A stretch of DNA of 64,000 bases, taken from assembly GCF_014851395.1 (NCBI RefSeq), contig NW_024041262.1:9693252-9757251 (forward strand). Reading direction: 5' to 3'. Made by a program: the position numbers and the translations under genes. The notes under the pieces were generated by a model, which was not told the origin of the DNA, made no database searches, and saw nothing but the letters and a program-made list of their open reading frames with translations. Source of the stretch: Micropterus salmoides. Its lineage: Eukaryota; Chordata; Actinopteri; Centrarchiformes; Centrarchidae. Below are positions 1 to 11,529 of the stretch, one piece after another; positions within the stretch are counted from its first letter, which is position 1; each line of letters begins with the position of its first letter.

Positions 1-2520
1 TGGGAAACACCAATTGCAGAAAGCAACGAAACCTGCAATAGAACAGAGAGGGGGGCTTGGGGAGGAGAAAAACAACAACAAACAAACACAAACAAAAACA
101 AACAATAAAAATAATAATAATAGTAAAAGACAACCAGCCGAACAGCAGCAATGAACAGCTGACATAGTAAGACAACTAAGAGAAAAATGAAAACAAGAAA
201 AAGTCCAGCATACTAAATAAGCAACACAGCACAGCCACGAGAGCTGGAATAATAACAATTAATTTAAAGAAGTAACTGAAAGAAAAGCATCAGGAATAAT
301 TCTACCAGGGACAACCTAAATTTGTTTGTGTCTATGTGTGAGACTGATTGTGTCTGTGTGCGTGTGGGTGAATGTGTCTGTATGTATGTGTGTACATGTG
401 TGTGCGCATAAGTCTGTTAAAGAATGTAGTTGTTAGTGAGAGTGGGACGCCACGACTGTGCCACACTTACCCCAGCAACAGGCAGGCAAGAACCCCAGTA
501 GCCAATAGGGGTGGGAGAAAGAAAAAGAATAAATCAATCAAAAAAAACAAAGACTCCCAGATGCACCGCGATGCAAACGCGGAAGACCCCGACCCAAATG
601 CCAGTTGACAACGTAATGCCGACAGAACGCAAAAAGCGCAACCTGCGGAAGAGCAGCGCCCGGACCGACCGCGGCGCGCATACAACATAGACCAGTGCTT
701 CACCCCCACCCAGCACCCCACCGCCATGCAGCGAACAACGAATATGCCCAAATGCCACGCAATCATCAACACCAATGCACAAGTGACGAGCCCAACGCGC
801 ACACTGCGCGAGCACGGCGACACCCAATGCCCAGCAGCCCCCTGCGAATTCCGCGTGCGAGGTCGGGCAAATGAGAGAGAACAAACGGAACAACACAACA
901 GCGAAAGCCAGCCGAGAGAAACACCAGCAGCAAGTCCCAGCCCGGCAGCAAACACGCCGCACAGGTCACCGTGCCAATAAAAGTCCGCCGTCCCCCCAAC
1001 CAAAAAACTAAGGCCGCCGGTGCCAGCCGACATCCCCCATGCCCAGCACGCCCCCCGGCCGCCGTGCAACACCAGCCAAACCAGCAACGAGGCAAAATCA
1101 ACTAGCTCAGCTGCATGCCACCAACAACCCACCCACCCGTCAAGGGCCGAGAACTCCAGGCACAAACCCAGAACAAACCGGAGCACAGCCCTGCCCCGCA
1201 CCCACACTGCACATCCCGAAAACTAACTATATACCTCAGTATCCAGAGGGGTCCAACAACTGGCCGACAGAGAAATGGGGAAGCATGGATCCGAGGCCAA
1301 CGAAGCAAAACAGGGACGCAAACAGATCCCTCCAAGCCAACGAGGAAATGCCTCCCCCGGACTCCAATGCACAAACTAAACGCCCAGCAGCCATCCAGAG
1401 ACCCTGCCCAGGGAAAAAGCACAATGCATCAAGATGCATCGACAATCGCCCCACAATCCCACCGCAGCCCACCAAACCGCAATCGGATCAACCCGTGCAT
1501 AGACCCCCACCCCCAGAAGCCAGGGCACCCTGCGACCCCCCAAAGCGCAAAGGACCCCAGACCGCATGTCCCGGGGGAAGCTGTACCCCGCCCCAAGGAA
1601 GAACAGTAGAAAGCCGTGCCGGGAAGCTCCCTGCCGCCAGGGAGCGATAACGCGGGAGAACCAGGCCAACGGTCCCCCAGCCCAGCAAGAGGCATCCCTC
1701 CCTACATTGCAGGCAGTGCCAGCAGCCCCCAAGGCCGATCTCATCCCCGGACGGGGGCCCAGCCCCCCCAGTCAAGCACCCCCAAGGAGGAGCACCAAAA
1801 CCTACCCCGACAACGCCGGCCATGCGCCCCAGAGACTCCCGAATGCCCCCACTGTGAGAGAGCTGCCAGGGGGAAGCAGCGGGAGCCTCACCTCTGCCGA
1901 AGAGGGCCCAGGCGAGGAGAGGAGACAACGGGCCCCCAGGCCCAGGGACACACCACCCGCCCAGAAATGAGCAAAGGCCACAAGCCCGAGTCCCCAGAAC
2001 CCTAGGTCAAGAGCGGGCCCCCACGCCAGGGGAGCCCCGAGCCCCCCCAGCCCACCCCAGATCAGGCAAGGCCGTCACCAACCCCACAGCACCAGGGGTA
2101 GGACACGAGGCCAATGAGAATCTCCCCCACTCCTTCAACCCCTCTGCCTGCCTCTGTAAATGTATTGTTTTGTGTTGGATGCATGTCATGGATTGTGAAG
2201 TGTTGTATGGTGGAGTAAAGATAAGGTGTGTGGTAACTAAGGTGCAATTAAAATCGGAGGGTAGTTGTGAAACAGGCACCCCACAACTGTCAGGTAGTGG
2301 AGCCTCCCATCGTGCCCCTCCCACCCCCCAAGCCCTCTGTGTCTAATGTGTAATTAGACACATAGACACAGACGGAACAGAATTAGATAGAATTGGACCC
2401 CGCCCAAGGACAGAACGGCCCAACAGCCCAGACCCGAAGGTCCGCCCACACCCAGGAGGCCATACCGCTCAGGCCAGGTCAGGCCAGAAGACCCCCACCC
2501 CCGCGCCCTTCCCTCCCTAG
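1..2520. repeat. C/A-rich, G-poor block, probable dispersed repeat
   Basis: The first ~300 bases are A-rich, then comes a TG-rich stretch (about 327-415), then about 1.6 kb in which the + strand is strongly C- and A-rich and G-poor. Long frames stay open on both strands because stop codons are rare in such DNA. Their translations are proline/alanine/arginine-rich with no domain I recognise, so I do not call a gene. The composition changes sharply at about 2520, where AT-rich DNA begins. The block looks like the inside or end of a large dispersed fish repeat. I cannot name the family, and the left edge lies outside the window. Confidence 0.35.
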
Positions 2521-2885
2521 CAGCAACTTGGTGGCTTGATCCAGATCATTATTAAATTGGTTGAATTTTAATAAGAGTGTGTTTATTCACATAGTGTATC
2601 AAGCTTATTACTTCAATATATTTACTGCAAATCTGATATTAATATTTTACTCATGGATAAGGACGTTAGGCTACTGTATGAGATAATGATATTAATTATA
2701 TACATAAGCCTTTATGTGGCTGGTCTGGTTGTATACTCGGGAAAGACTGTGAAAATGGAAGTAGTGGATTGCATATAGACAACATATTTCTGTGGTTTTT
2801 AAATGGTTTGAATTTGGTTGTGGGCCTATGGGGGTTTATATAATGATGATATACAGTAATCGAGAGGCGAATTTGTGCATTATAC

Positions 2886-2911
2886 TTAGGGTTAGGGTTA
2901 GGGTTAGGTTA
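2886..2911 (+). repeat. Short interstitial telomere-like repeat
   Basis: About four TTAGGG units in a row, the last imperfect. Too short to suggest a chromosome end or fusion by itself; such tracts occur within fish repeats. Confidence 0.8.
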
Positions 2912-3837
2912 GATAGCAAGCTAGGCAGCCTTACGTGTTTCAGAACGGCGTTGTTTTTTAATCGCCCACTAGAGGGCTGCAGCGCCGCAATAACCAGCCT
3001 AGTTCAAATGAATGAAATGACTCAAAAAAGAATTTGTTCATTTTAATAAACGAGATTTGAATGAACAAATCTGTCAAAAGACTCGAACTTGCCATCACTA
3101 ATGCTGAGGCAGTAGGGACACTGCTATTTATACATCACCCACGTATCAGTAGCAACGTCCTATTGGTCGGCTACGTGCACGATAAAATTTCAGTGGGCAA
3201 GTGTGTGCGTGTGATTGGAGGAGTCCAATAGAGCGCGGAGCCTTTGTGAGATAGAACTGGAGAGACAGTAGGAACAGGTAGACCTATGAGGGAGATTAAC
3301 AAAGAAAATTAGTAATTTCAGAAAATTGACATGTTCATACACTGAGTGTTGCTAGAGGTAAATAATTGTTTAGTTATTGTTGATGTAGGCCTAAACTTAC
3401 CAGCATTGTCAGCTTCTTGGACCAATGATGGAGGTAGAGGTGGAGGCTAATGGACCTATTAAATAATAAAAATAAATAAATAAATTGATTGAATTGAAAT
3501 GACTTGTGCTTAGATCTGGAGGATATTATAATGCAATATATATTAGATTATTTAGATTCTCCACAATTCAACTCCTTTTTGTTCAAGGTCTACGTGTGAA
3601 TGTTGCTTAAAAGAGGTCTGCAACAATGGCAGCAAGAAAATAAATAAAAGTCAATAAGTTGCCCATGACATACCAAAAACTTCAGACATTCAACCGCCCA
3701 GCCATTATACTTCACAACATATGAATAAAAGCAGTTGATTCCCATTTGATTACCAACATTAACTTATTGAGTTAATGGTTTATATATTGCTTTCATGTAT
3801 TTATATATATTTTATGTATATTTTAGTTATGAAATAC

Positions 3838-3866
3838 TTTATTTATTTATTTATTTATTTATTTAT
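3838..3866. repeat. (TTTA)n microsatellite
   Basis: About seven tandem TTTA units. Confidence 0.85.
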
Positions 3867-5189
3867 CTAGCATTTATTTCTGTATTTGTTTATTCAGTGA
3901 TGCTTAAGCCAGGTTTTGTCCTCCATGAATGCAACCTTTGCTGAATTAGAGAATGGGAAGGATTCAAGAAAAAGTTGTGTGTGTGTTTTCTTTTAGGGTT
4001 TTTCAGTGTAGCAGTCCACATTTATGACTTACGACCCATGTTAGATGATTTCATTCAATGGGCAAGTAAAATCTATGATCATAAAAGTCTGGTATTATCT
4101 GAATTAATGTATTAATTAAGATTTTATTTCAATAATAGTTTTTTATTTATAAAAAATCCCAAATATTTGAAACTGTTCGCACAGTTGTGCACCGAAAACA
4201 TGGTCATGAGCTTGCAGATAGAGTTTGTGGGGATCACTAAAACCTTAAAACCCCTGATTTCCTGTCCATTTTATAAAGAGTTCTGTATTAAAATGTGCAG
4301 TTGCAAAAAAATTAAAATGGCAAATTCAAATCCAAAAATCAACTCATTCCCTTTGATTCTCCCCCTGGTGATTGTCTCCATCTGGTGGTCATCTAATACT
4401 CAACTAGATGATGTCCATGCCCTGTTAGAGTGATAGTATGGCAGCTGATATGGTGCTGTGATGCGTGTTTGGTTCCACAATAAGTCAATAAGGTCTTGAG
4501 GCCCAAGCTGAGACCAATGTACTGAGACAGAATGAAAGACAGCAGGTCAGACCAGAGTGAGAAAAAGACACTGGACAGTGGCCATGGTTTGATCGCCATG
4601 GAGAGAGAAAGTGTTCTCCTGAGAGGCTTGTTGTTTGAGGTAACCACTGAGCTACACCAGTGTGACAGCTGGCGCAGGAAACTGGCCATATAAACATGAT
4701 TTGTCAAGACTCACTGACATATCAGACTTTGCTTCTGCCTAGGATAACAAGAACCAGAGGGGAACAGTACTTGTTAGCCTACTAACCCGATAATAAATCA
4801 CTTCTTTTGTATTGAATGAACATGCTAGAGATGCCCCAGTTAAACCTCGGAACAGTTCAGATTTACTGTGGTAGTTAACAAAAGCTCTAAATAACACTTA
4901 CCCAACAATGAAAATCAAATAATAAACTGTGAGATCTGATCATCACATTACTTATTTGGATGATTCGACTACTCTGACAAAAAAAAAGGGAACATGAACC
5001 TGCTACGTAGACGTTGACCACTATTTGAAGGTATTTTGATTTCCACATGGTAATCTCAGCAACTGCTGAACTTAAAAAATACAACAAGTTACCAAACCTA
5101 CCAAAGGCATTACAGCAGCTCTAATGCATGATGCTTTTTTGTCCTGTTAACCAATGGTTTTCCAGTGAGACTGAATGACTTAAGTGATT

Positions 5190-6040
5190 TGCTTAGATTA
5201 GACTGTCAACAGAGTGTTTGGTCAATCAAGATAGTAAACCTGTGCTGAAGGGCTCCAGTGGCGCAATCTGGTGCCTGGAGCAGAAGAGTTTTACCTGCAA
5301 TTTAATTATCCAAATGATCACTCAGACAAATCTGCCTGTAATAATCCTTTCTGTTCTGAAACTTGACATAGCCCCTTCCTCTGTTTCCCTTATAAAATGA
5401 ACTGATGGCAGATCAGCGTCTCTAATGTGAATATGACGGAATTTGGTTAAATCAGGTTCATCACAGTTTGTTCAGCTTCACTGTAAAGATCAGTCACAAG
5501 TATGTTTTTTTCTTGCTATGTCTTTTTTTCCAGTGCAAGTACTGCAAACATTCAACATGAAAAATAACATTCAAGCAAATCAATTGTAGCGGAGTTGTTC
5601 TTTTACAAAAATGAGAAGTGCGTATATGTGTCCTTTATAATGTATTAAAAGAAAAAACAAAATGAGTATAATAGTTTAATAATGTTGGCTAAAATTATGG
5701 TAAATTAGTGGTTTAAGATGCTTTCCTCTTCACTTTACATCATTGTAGCTGTGTGTCCTGCCTACCACTTTTAGACAAAAAGCATGACTGTGCATTTTTG
5801 ATAAACTCATGAAGGCCCCTTGTTATGCTGAGTCAGCCCTCATCACTGCACTGGGTAACAGCTAGCAGCACAAGATCAAACAAAGTCAATTAAAAATATT
5901 TCATATTTCAAAAATGAAACACTGCATCTGTTGTAGATGTGTCCTGGACATTGCATGTTTTCAAACAATCTATTAAAGTTTAAAAGTGAATAACTCAAGA
6001 GACCAACCTCTTGTATCACTGTCACTGTTGACAGTTAAAC
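5190..6040. repeat. Left copy of a duplicated flank of the tRNA array
   Basis: This stretch is clearly related to 16905-17555. Both start with a sequence around CTGTCAACAG, carry a damaged tRNA-Ile copy, and share downstream landmarks (GTGCATTTTT, GCTGAGTCAGCCCTCATCACTG, then a block ending AATAACTCAAGAGACCAAC). The two copies have diverged by many substitutions and indels, so this duplication is older than the near-identical units between them. No coding potential seen. Confidence 0.7.
5252..5282 (+). pseudogene. Internally deleted tRNA-Ile(UAU) relic
   Basis: Only the 5' 17 bases (GCTCCAGTGGCGCAATC) and the 3' acceptor end (CCTGGAGCA) remain. The anticodon arm, intron and B box are gone. 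The downstream flank (AAGAG, TTTTACCTGCA) matches that of the intact copies, so it descends from the same unit. Confidence 0.75.
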
Positions 6041-6625
6041 TGTTAAAGCACAAGGGATCATGCAAGGTCACCATAATTACTGCAGAGCCTTCTGGAGCTG
6101 ATGGGTGGCCGCTATGAGATAACCTCACTGGCACAAGCTACCCTCTCTCACCCGCACTGAGCTTATGCTCTCTGGTGGTGGTTGCTCCTGTCTTACTGCA
6201 CAGACATCCTTAGACAACCTTCTGAAAAACCTCACCTGGAGCAGGAAATCTTTACCTGCAGCAGGTGAGGTGAAATGACAGCAGGCAATATAATGACCAA
6301 TTTGGTTAAATCAGGTTCATCACAGTTTGTTCGGTTCCATTCTCACCTTAACAGGTCCAGCAAACCTTCACACATGGGTGAGAATGGAACGCCTTCCTGC
6401 CCTCTTTGTGATGGGAGAGGAAGAGGCTCCTCTGCAGCTGTCTCAAGACTTGGCTGATGGTTGCTACCGTTGGCGCCATGACCAGGTGCTGAAGGCAATT
6501 GCAGAAGTGACCACCACAACCCACAAGTCCAATAAACATCACCCCAGAAGAAAACCTTTTTCTCAAAGCTAGAGAGAAGTCCAATTCACTACCACAGACA
6601 ACACCATGCCAACTCTCCACAGCCC
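6041..6625. other. Mosaic of array-derived fragments
   Basis: No gene. At 6231-6246 there is a 3' end of a tRNA-Ile copy (CTCACCTGGAGCA) followed by the usual array spacer. At about 6300-6345 there is a second copy of the stretch seen at 5440-5480 (TTTGGTTAAATCAGGTTC). The rest resembles nothing I can name. Confidence 0.5.
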
Positions 6626-6691
6626 CACACTGGCAGCTGGGAGTTGATATTGAAAACATCTAGAGTTCCCTGATCACATCACTCAAACAAC

Positions 6692-7050
6692 ACTCTGCCC
6701 AGACATGATCCTCTTCTCAGACTCCACCACCATGGATGACCATGTGGGGGCTGACAGTGCCCCAGGAAGAACACATGGGTGAGGCTCACAAGAGGAAACT
6801 GCAGAAGCCGAGGCTGGCAGGCTCTCTGTGAGACAAATGTAGTGGGCTGCCAGGGGCCAGCCGGGCTCTCACTCAGCAAAGCTCTGACTGTGTTTGGAAT
6901 CACCGGGGCAGTACAGAGGGGGTTACTGAAACCGCAAAGAAAGCCATCGGATGGCTTTGGACAAAGAGGGCAGGCCTGTGGCATGTTGCTGCTGGGATGC
7001 GAGCCGGGACTTGATTAAGCCCCGGCAGAGTCACCTGGTTAATAGCATCT
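6692..7050 (+). mobile_element. Non-LTR retrotransposon C-terminal remnant (unit 1)
   Basis: Read in shifting + frames, this encodes pieces typical of the 3' end of fish LINE proteins: LTVPQEEHMGEAHKRK, then GWQALC..VGCQGPAGLSLSKALTVFGITGA, then a WLWTKR-type motif and a tail resembling RDLI(K/N)PGRVTW. Stops and frameshifts show it is dead. It ends two bases before the first tRNA copy. The exact clade cannot be set by eye. Confidence 0.6.
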
Positions 7051-7052
7051 GA

Positions 7053-7146
7053 GCTCCAGTGGCGCAATCGGTCAGCGCGCGGTACTTATAAGACAGTAAC
7101 CTGCAGAGTGATGCCGAGGTTGTGAGTTCGAGCCTCACCTGGAGCA
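7053..7146 (+). tRNA. tRNA-Ile(UAU), intron-containing, copy 1
   Basis: Acceptor stem GCTCCAG pairs perfectly with CTGGAGC, discriminator A. The D arm, the CGGTA/TGCCG anticodon stem and the TTCGAGCC B box are all present. The anticodon TAT (7087-7089) is followed by A37 and a 20-nt intron at 7091-7110, the standard eukaryotic site. TTTT at 7153 is a Pol III terminator. It reads AUA codons. The exons closely match the vertebrate tRNA-Ile-UAU I know, whose genes normally have an intron. Confidence 0.93.
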
Positions 7147-7265
7147 GGGAGCTTTTACCTGCAGCAGGTGAGGTGAAACGACAGCACAGGCAATATAATT
7201 CAACTTCAAGTAGAAGATTGGGATTGATTAAGCCCTGGCAGAGTCACCTGGTTAACAGCATCTGA

Positions 7266-7359
7266 GCTCCTGTGGCGCAATCGGTCAGCGCGCGGTACTT
7301 ATAAGACAGTAACCTGCAGAGTGATGCCGAGGTTGTGAGTTCGAGCCTCACCTGGAGCA
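7266..7359 (+). tRNA. tRNA-Ile(UAU)-like, copy 2, one acceptor mismatch
   Basis: Same layout as copy 1, intron 7304-7323. The acceptor reads GCTCCTG, so position 6 is a U:U mismatch against position 67. Everything else, including both internal promoter boxes and the TTTT terminator, is kept. It may be transcribed but destabilised. Confidence 0.8.
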
Positions 7360-7478
7360 GGAAACTTTTACCTGCAGCAGGTGAGGTGAAATGACAGCAC
7401 AGGCAATATAATTCAACTTCAAGTAGAAGATTGGGATTGATTAAGCCCTGGCAGAGTCACCTGGTTAACAGCATCTGA

Positions 7479-7572
7479 GCTCCTGTGGCGCAATCGGTCA
7501 GCGCGCGGTACTTATAAGACTGTAACCTGCAGAGTGATGCCGAGGTTGTGAGTTCGAGCCTCACCTGGAGCA
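7479..7572 (+). tRNA. tRNA-Ile(UAU)-like, copy 3, one acceptor mismatch
   Basis: As copy 2 (GCTCCTG acceptor, U6:U67 mismatch). The intron at 7517-7536 begins AGACTG instead of AGACAG. TTTT terminator follows. Confidence 0.8.
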
Positions 7573-8105
7573 GGAAACTTTTACCTGCAGCAGGTGAGGT
7601 GAAATGACAGCACATGCCATCTAATGATCACTCAGACATATCTGTCAGTCTATAAAAATACATTCTCAATATTGACATAAGCCTCCATGTGTTTCCTTAA
7701 AAAAACAGACAGCATCTCTCATGTAAACATGACGGAATTTGCAAATAACTTGTGGTGCATTTGTTTCCTTCACAAAAATGAGAAGTGTTTATGTGTGTGT
7801 CACATGTAATGTATTAAAAGAACACGTCTAAAACAACTCTTGGAGCTCCAAGCCCTCATCCTCCTTCATGAACTCCTCGTCTCTTTTGACTTAATTTTAA
7901 GAAGCACTGATAAATGTCAGCTTCACAATGAATTCATTTCATCTCTCCATAACTGAGAGAGAAGCCATGCACACCTGCTGTTTACATTTTTAAATGCGAT
8001 GGGCTTCATGTGGTTACTTTGTGTTTCAGAAGTACTAACCATGGTGATTGACAAAACTGAAAACAGTGTGTGAGGTGAGTCAAGATTTTGAGGCTGTATT
8101 CAATG

Positions 8106-8199
8106 GCTCCAGTGGTGTATTCGGTCAGCGTGTGGTATTTGTAAGACAGTAACCTGCAGAGTGATGCTGAGATTGTGAGTTCAAGCTTCACCTGGAGCA
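8106..8199 (+). pseudogene. Diverged tRNA-Ile copy with anticodon UGU (unit 1)
   Basis: Full 94-nt length with a perfect acceptor stem, but many changes inside: the D arm reads TGGTGTATTCGG, the anticodon loop reads TTTGTA (so TGT in place of TAT), and the B box TTCAAGCTT is weakened. If expressed, the anticodon would be threonine-type on an isoleucine body. A pseudogene is the likelier reading. TTTT follows at about 8205. Confidence 0.65.
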
Positions 8200-8215
8200 A
8201 TGAGCTTTTAACTGC

Positions 8216-8905
8216 TCCAAAAGCAGGATTTTGAAATCAAGTCTTTGACATACAGGAAGCCAGTGTAAAGACCTCAGAACTGGAGTGATGTGATCCACTT
8301 TTTTGGTCTTAGTGAGGACTCGAGCAGCTGCGGTCTGAATCAGCTGTAGCTGTCTGATGGATTTCTTATGGAGCCGTGTAAAGACACCGTTACAGTAGTC
8401 GAGTCGACTGAAGATAATTGCATGGATAAGTTTTTCCAGGTCTTGCTGAGACATAAGTCCTTCAATCCTTGATATATTCTTCAGGTGATAGCAGGCTGAC
8501 TTTGTAATTGTCTTAATGTGGCTCCTCAAATTCAGGTCTGAGATTTCTTGCTTGATTCGTGGTTCTTAACATTATAGATGGAAGCTGAGCACTGACTTTC
8601 AATCGTTCCTCCCTGGCTCCAAAAACAATAACTTCAGTTTTATCTTTGTTTAATTGAAGAAAATTCTGGCACCTCCAACCGTTGACCTGTTCAATACAGT
8701 TAATCAGCACTTCTATGGGATCATAGTCCCTTATGTATATCTGTGTGTCATCTGCATAATTATGGTAACATATTTTGTTGTTTTTCATAATCTGAGCCAG
8801 TGGAAGCATGTAAATGTTAAAACAAAAGAGGCCCCAGAATGGAGCCTTGGGGAACTCCACATGTCATTTTTGTTAGCTCAGATGTGTGATTACCTATACT
8901 TTTCG
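8216..8905 (-). mobile_element. L2-like LINE reverse transcriptase fragment (unit 1)
   Basis: On the minus strand, from 8905 down, it encodes GVPQGSILGPLLF, then (after a frameshift near 8826) the YADD catalytic box within HNYADDTQIYI, and after another frame change a thumb region with SRLDYCN and SLHWLPV. These are hallmarks of L2/CR1-group reverse transcriptases. It is 5'-truncated, frameshifted and dead. Order and spacing are as in the intact family. Confidence 0.8.
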
Positions 8906-9528
8906 CCATTGCGGAGCGGGAGGGCGGGTTGGGCGCTATATTTGTGACACGTGTCAAACATGGAGGACTTAGAACCAGTGGTGGACGGTGAAGGGGGTGA
9001 CGGTGAAGGGGGTTTAGGGTAGAGAAAATAGGAGTAGAGCAAGGGAAGGTGCAGGGAGTAAATTTGGTCCCAGCTCTAACCAGGTCTTCCATGTGATCAG
9101 TGAAGTCCAACAGGGGGGAGAGGGGAGAAAGGGAGTCTGAAGATTAGGGTGACCTAGATGGGGATTGAGGGGGTAAAGATGGTGAATCCTCACTGTTGGT
9201 CTTCAGTGAGGGAGGTGGAGGCTCTTCCTCTTGGCTCAGATGTCTCCCGTGATCAGAGATCTCTGATCGGCTGAGGTGGCTCTCCTTTAAGGTTTCTGGC
9301 ATGTTGTGTTATGTCTTCTTCTTTGTGTCTTTGCTTTAGAAAATCAACTGACAGCAGACCAGCATCTCTAATGTGAACATGAAGGAATTTGGTCAGGTTC
9401 ATCACGGTTTGTTCAGATTCATTGTAAAGATCAGTCACAAGTATGTTTTTTGGATCCAGCCGCACACTGGCAGCTGGGAGTTGATATTGAAAACATCTAG
9501 AGTTCCCTGATCACATCATTCAAACAAC

Positions 9529-9887
9529 ACTCTGCCCAGACATGATCCTCTTCTCAGACTCCACCACCATGGATGACCATGTGGGGGCTGACAGTGCCCC
9601 AGGAAGAACACATGGGTGAGGCTCACAAGAGGAAACTGCAGAAGCCGAGGCTGGCAGGCTCTCTGTGAGACAAATGTAGTGGGCTGCCAGGGGCCAGCCG
9701 GGCTCTCACTCAGCAAAGCTCTGACTGTGTTTGGAATCACCGGGGCAGTACAGAGGGGGTTACTGAAACCGCAAAGAAAGCCATCGGATGGCTTTGGACA
9801 AAGAGGGCAGGCCTGTGGCATGTTGCTGCTGGGATGCGAGCCGGGACTTGATTAAGCCCCGGCAGAGTCACCTGGTTAACAGCATCT
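9529..9887 (+). mobile_element. Non-LTR retrotransposon C-terminal remnant (unit 2)
   Basis: Duplicate of the LINE remnant at 6692-7050, near-identical, again ending two bases before a tRNA-Ile copy. Confidence 0.6.
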
Positions 9888-9889
9888 GA

Positions 9890-9983
9890 GCTCCAGTGGC
9901 GCAATCGGTCAGCGCGCGGTACTTATAAGACAGTAACCTGCAGAGTGATGCCGAGGTTGTGAGTTCGAGCCTCACCTGGAGCA
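9890..9983 (+). tRNA. tRNA-Ile(UAU), copy 4
   Basis: Sequence as copy 1, with a perfect acceptor stem, TAT anticodon, 20-nt intron at 9928-9947, and TTTT just downstream. Confidence 0.93.
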
Positions 9984-10102
9984 GGGAGCTTTTACCTGCA
10001 GCAGGTGAGGTGAAACGACAGCACAGGCAATATAATTCAACTTCAAGTAGAAGATTGGGATTGATTAAGCCCTGGCAGAGTCACCTGGTTAACAGCATCT
10101 GA

Positions 10103-10196
10103 GCTACTGTGGCGCAATCGGTCAGCGCGCGGTACTTATAAGACTGTAACCTGCAGAGTGATGCCGAGGTTGTGAGTTCGAGCCTCACCTGGAGCA
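10103..10196 (+). tRNA. tRNA-Ile(UAU)-like, copy 5, two acceptor mismatches
   Basis: The acceptor reads GCTACTG, giving A4:G69 and U6:U67 mismatches. The rest is intact, with intron at 10141-10160 and TTTT after it. Function is doubtful. Confidence 0.72.
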
Positions 10197-10729
10197 GGAA
10201 ACTTTTACCTGCAGCAGGTGAGGTGAAATGACAGCACATGCCATCTAATGATCACTCAGACATATCTGTCAGTCTATAAAAATACATTCTCCATATTGAC
10301 ATAAGCCTCCATGTGTTTCCTTAAAAAAACAGACAGCATCTCTCATGTAAACATGACGGAATTTGCAAATAACTTGTGGTGCATTTGTTTCCTTCACAAA
10401 AATGAGAAGTGTTTATGTGTGTGTCACATGTAATGTATTAAAAGAACACGTCTAAAACAACTCTTGGAGCTCCAAGCCCTCATCCTCCTTCATGAACTCC
10501 TCGTCTCTTTTGACTTAATTTTAAGAAGCACTGATAAATGTCAGCTTCACAATGAATTCATTTCATCTCTCCATAACTGAGACAGAAGCCATGCACACCT
10601 GCTGTTTACATTTTTAAATGCGATGGGCTTCATGTGGTTACTTTGTGTTTCAGAAGTACTAACCATGGTGATTGACAAAACTGAAAACAGTGTGTGAGGT
10701 GAGTCAAGATTTTGAGGCTGCATTCAACG

Positions 10730-10823
10730 GCTCCAGTGGTGTATTCGGTCAGCGTGTGGTATTTGTAAGACAGTAACCTGCAGAGTGATGCTGAGATTGT
10801 GAGTTCAAGCTTCACCTGGAGCA
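10730..10823 (+). pseudogene. Diverged tRNA-Ile copy with anticodon UGU (unit 2)
   Basis: Same as the 8106 copy over the gene body: TGT anticodon position, altered A and B boxes, intact acceptor stem. Confidence 0.65.
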
Positions 10824-10839
10824 ATGAGCTTTTAACTGC

Positions 10840-11529
10840 TCCAAAAGCAGGATTTTGAAATCAAGTCTTTGACATACAGGAAGCCAGTGTAAAGACCTCA
10901 GAACTGGAGTGATGTGATCCACTTTTTTGGTCTTAGTGAGGACTCGAGCAGCTGCGGTCTGAATCAGCTGTAGCTGTCTGATGGATTTCTTATGGAGCCG
11001 TGTAAAGACACCGTTACAGTAGTCGAGTCGACTGAAGATAATTGCATGGATAAGTTTTTCCAGGTCTTGCTGAGACATAAGTCCTTTAATCCTTGATATA
11101 TTCTTCAGGTGATAGCAGGCTGACTTTGTAATTGTCTTAATGTGGCTCCTCAAATTCAGGTCTGAGATTTCTTGCTTGATTCGTGGTTCTTAACATTATA
11201 GATGGAAGCTGAGCACTGACTTTCAATCGTTCCTCCCTGGCTCCAAAAACAATAACTTCAGTTTTATCTTTGTTTAATTGAAGAAAATTCTGGCACCTCC
11301 AACCGTTGACCTGTTCAATACAGTTAATCAGCACTTCTATGGGATCATAGTCCCTTATGTATATCTGTGTGTCATCTGCATAATTATGGTAACATATTTT
11401 GTTGTTTTTCATAATCTGAGCCAGTGGAAGCATGTAAATGTTAAAACAAAAGAGGCCCCAGAATGGAGCCTTGGGGAACTCCACATGTCATTTTTGTTAG
11501 CTCAGATGTGTGATTACCTATACTTTTCG
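10840..11529 (-). mobile_element. L2-like LINE reverse transcriptase fragment (unit 2)
   Basis: Duplicate of the fragment at 8216-8905 with the same frameshifts. Encodes the YADD box and SLHWLPV motif on the minus strand. Confidence 0.8.

Larger units (their letters stand above)
2521..5190. other. AT-rich intergenic DNA with no recognisable gene
   Basis: I see no coding exon supported by splice sites or a family match. Contents include a TTTA microsatellite at about 3838-3866 and the telomere-like tract listed separately. Around 4393-4707 the minus strand is open for about 100 codons without a recognisable domain. That stretch includes a tRNA-like A-box motif (TAGCTCAGTGGTT on the minus strand, near 4640-4660), so it may be a SINE relic. 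Confidence 0.5.
6626..9462 (+). repeat. Tandem array unit 1 (2837 bp)
   Basis: First full unit of the tRNA array. Order: LINE C-terminal remnant (6692-7050), three tRNA-Ile(UAU) copies 213 bp apart (7053, 7266, 7479), ~500 bp spacer, a diverged tRNA copy (8106-8199), an inverted L2-like reverse-transcriptase fragment (8216-8905), then G-rich spacer. It is 213 bp longer than unit 2 because it carries one additional tRNA copy. Confidence 0.9.

Noticed and set aside
467..2005. Long open frames on both strands in the C-rich block (up to about 246 codons).
   Set aside because: Several frames are open at once, the translations are low-complexity and no domain or splice context is visible. The openness follows from base composition.
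2886..2911. Telomere-like repeats as evidence for a chromosome end or fusion point.
   Set aside because: Only about four units, embedded in ordinary AT-rich DNA.
4393..4707. Minus-strand 104-codon frame.
   Set aside because: No recognisable domain. The tRNA-like A-box motif inside it suggests a SINE rather than a gene.
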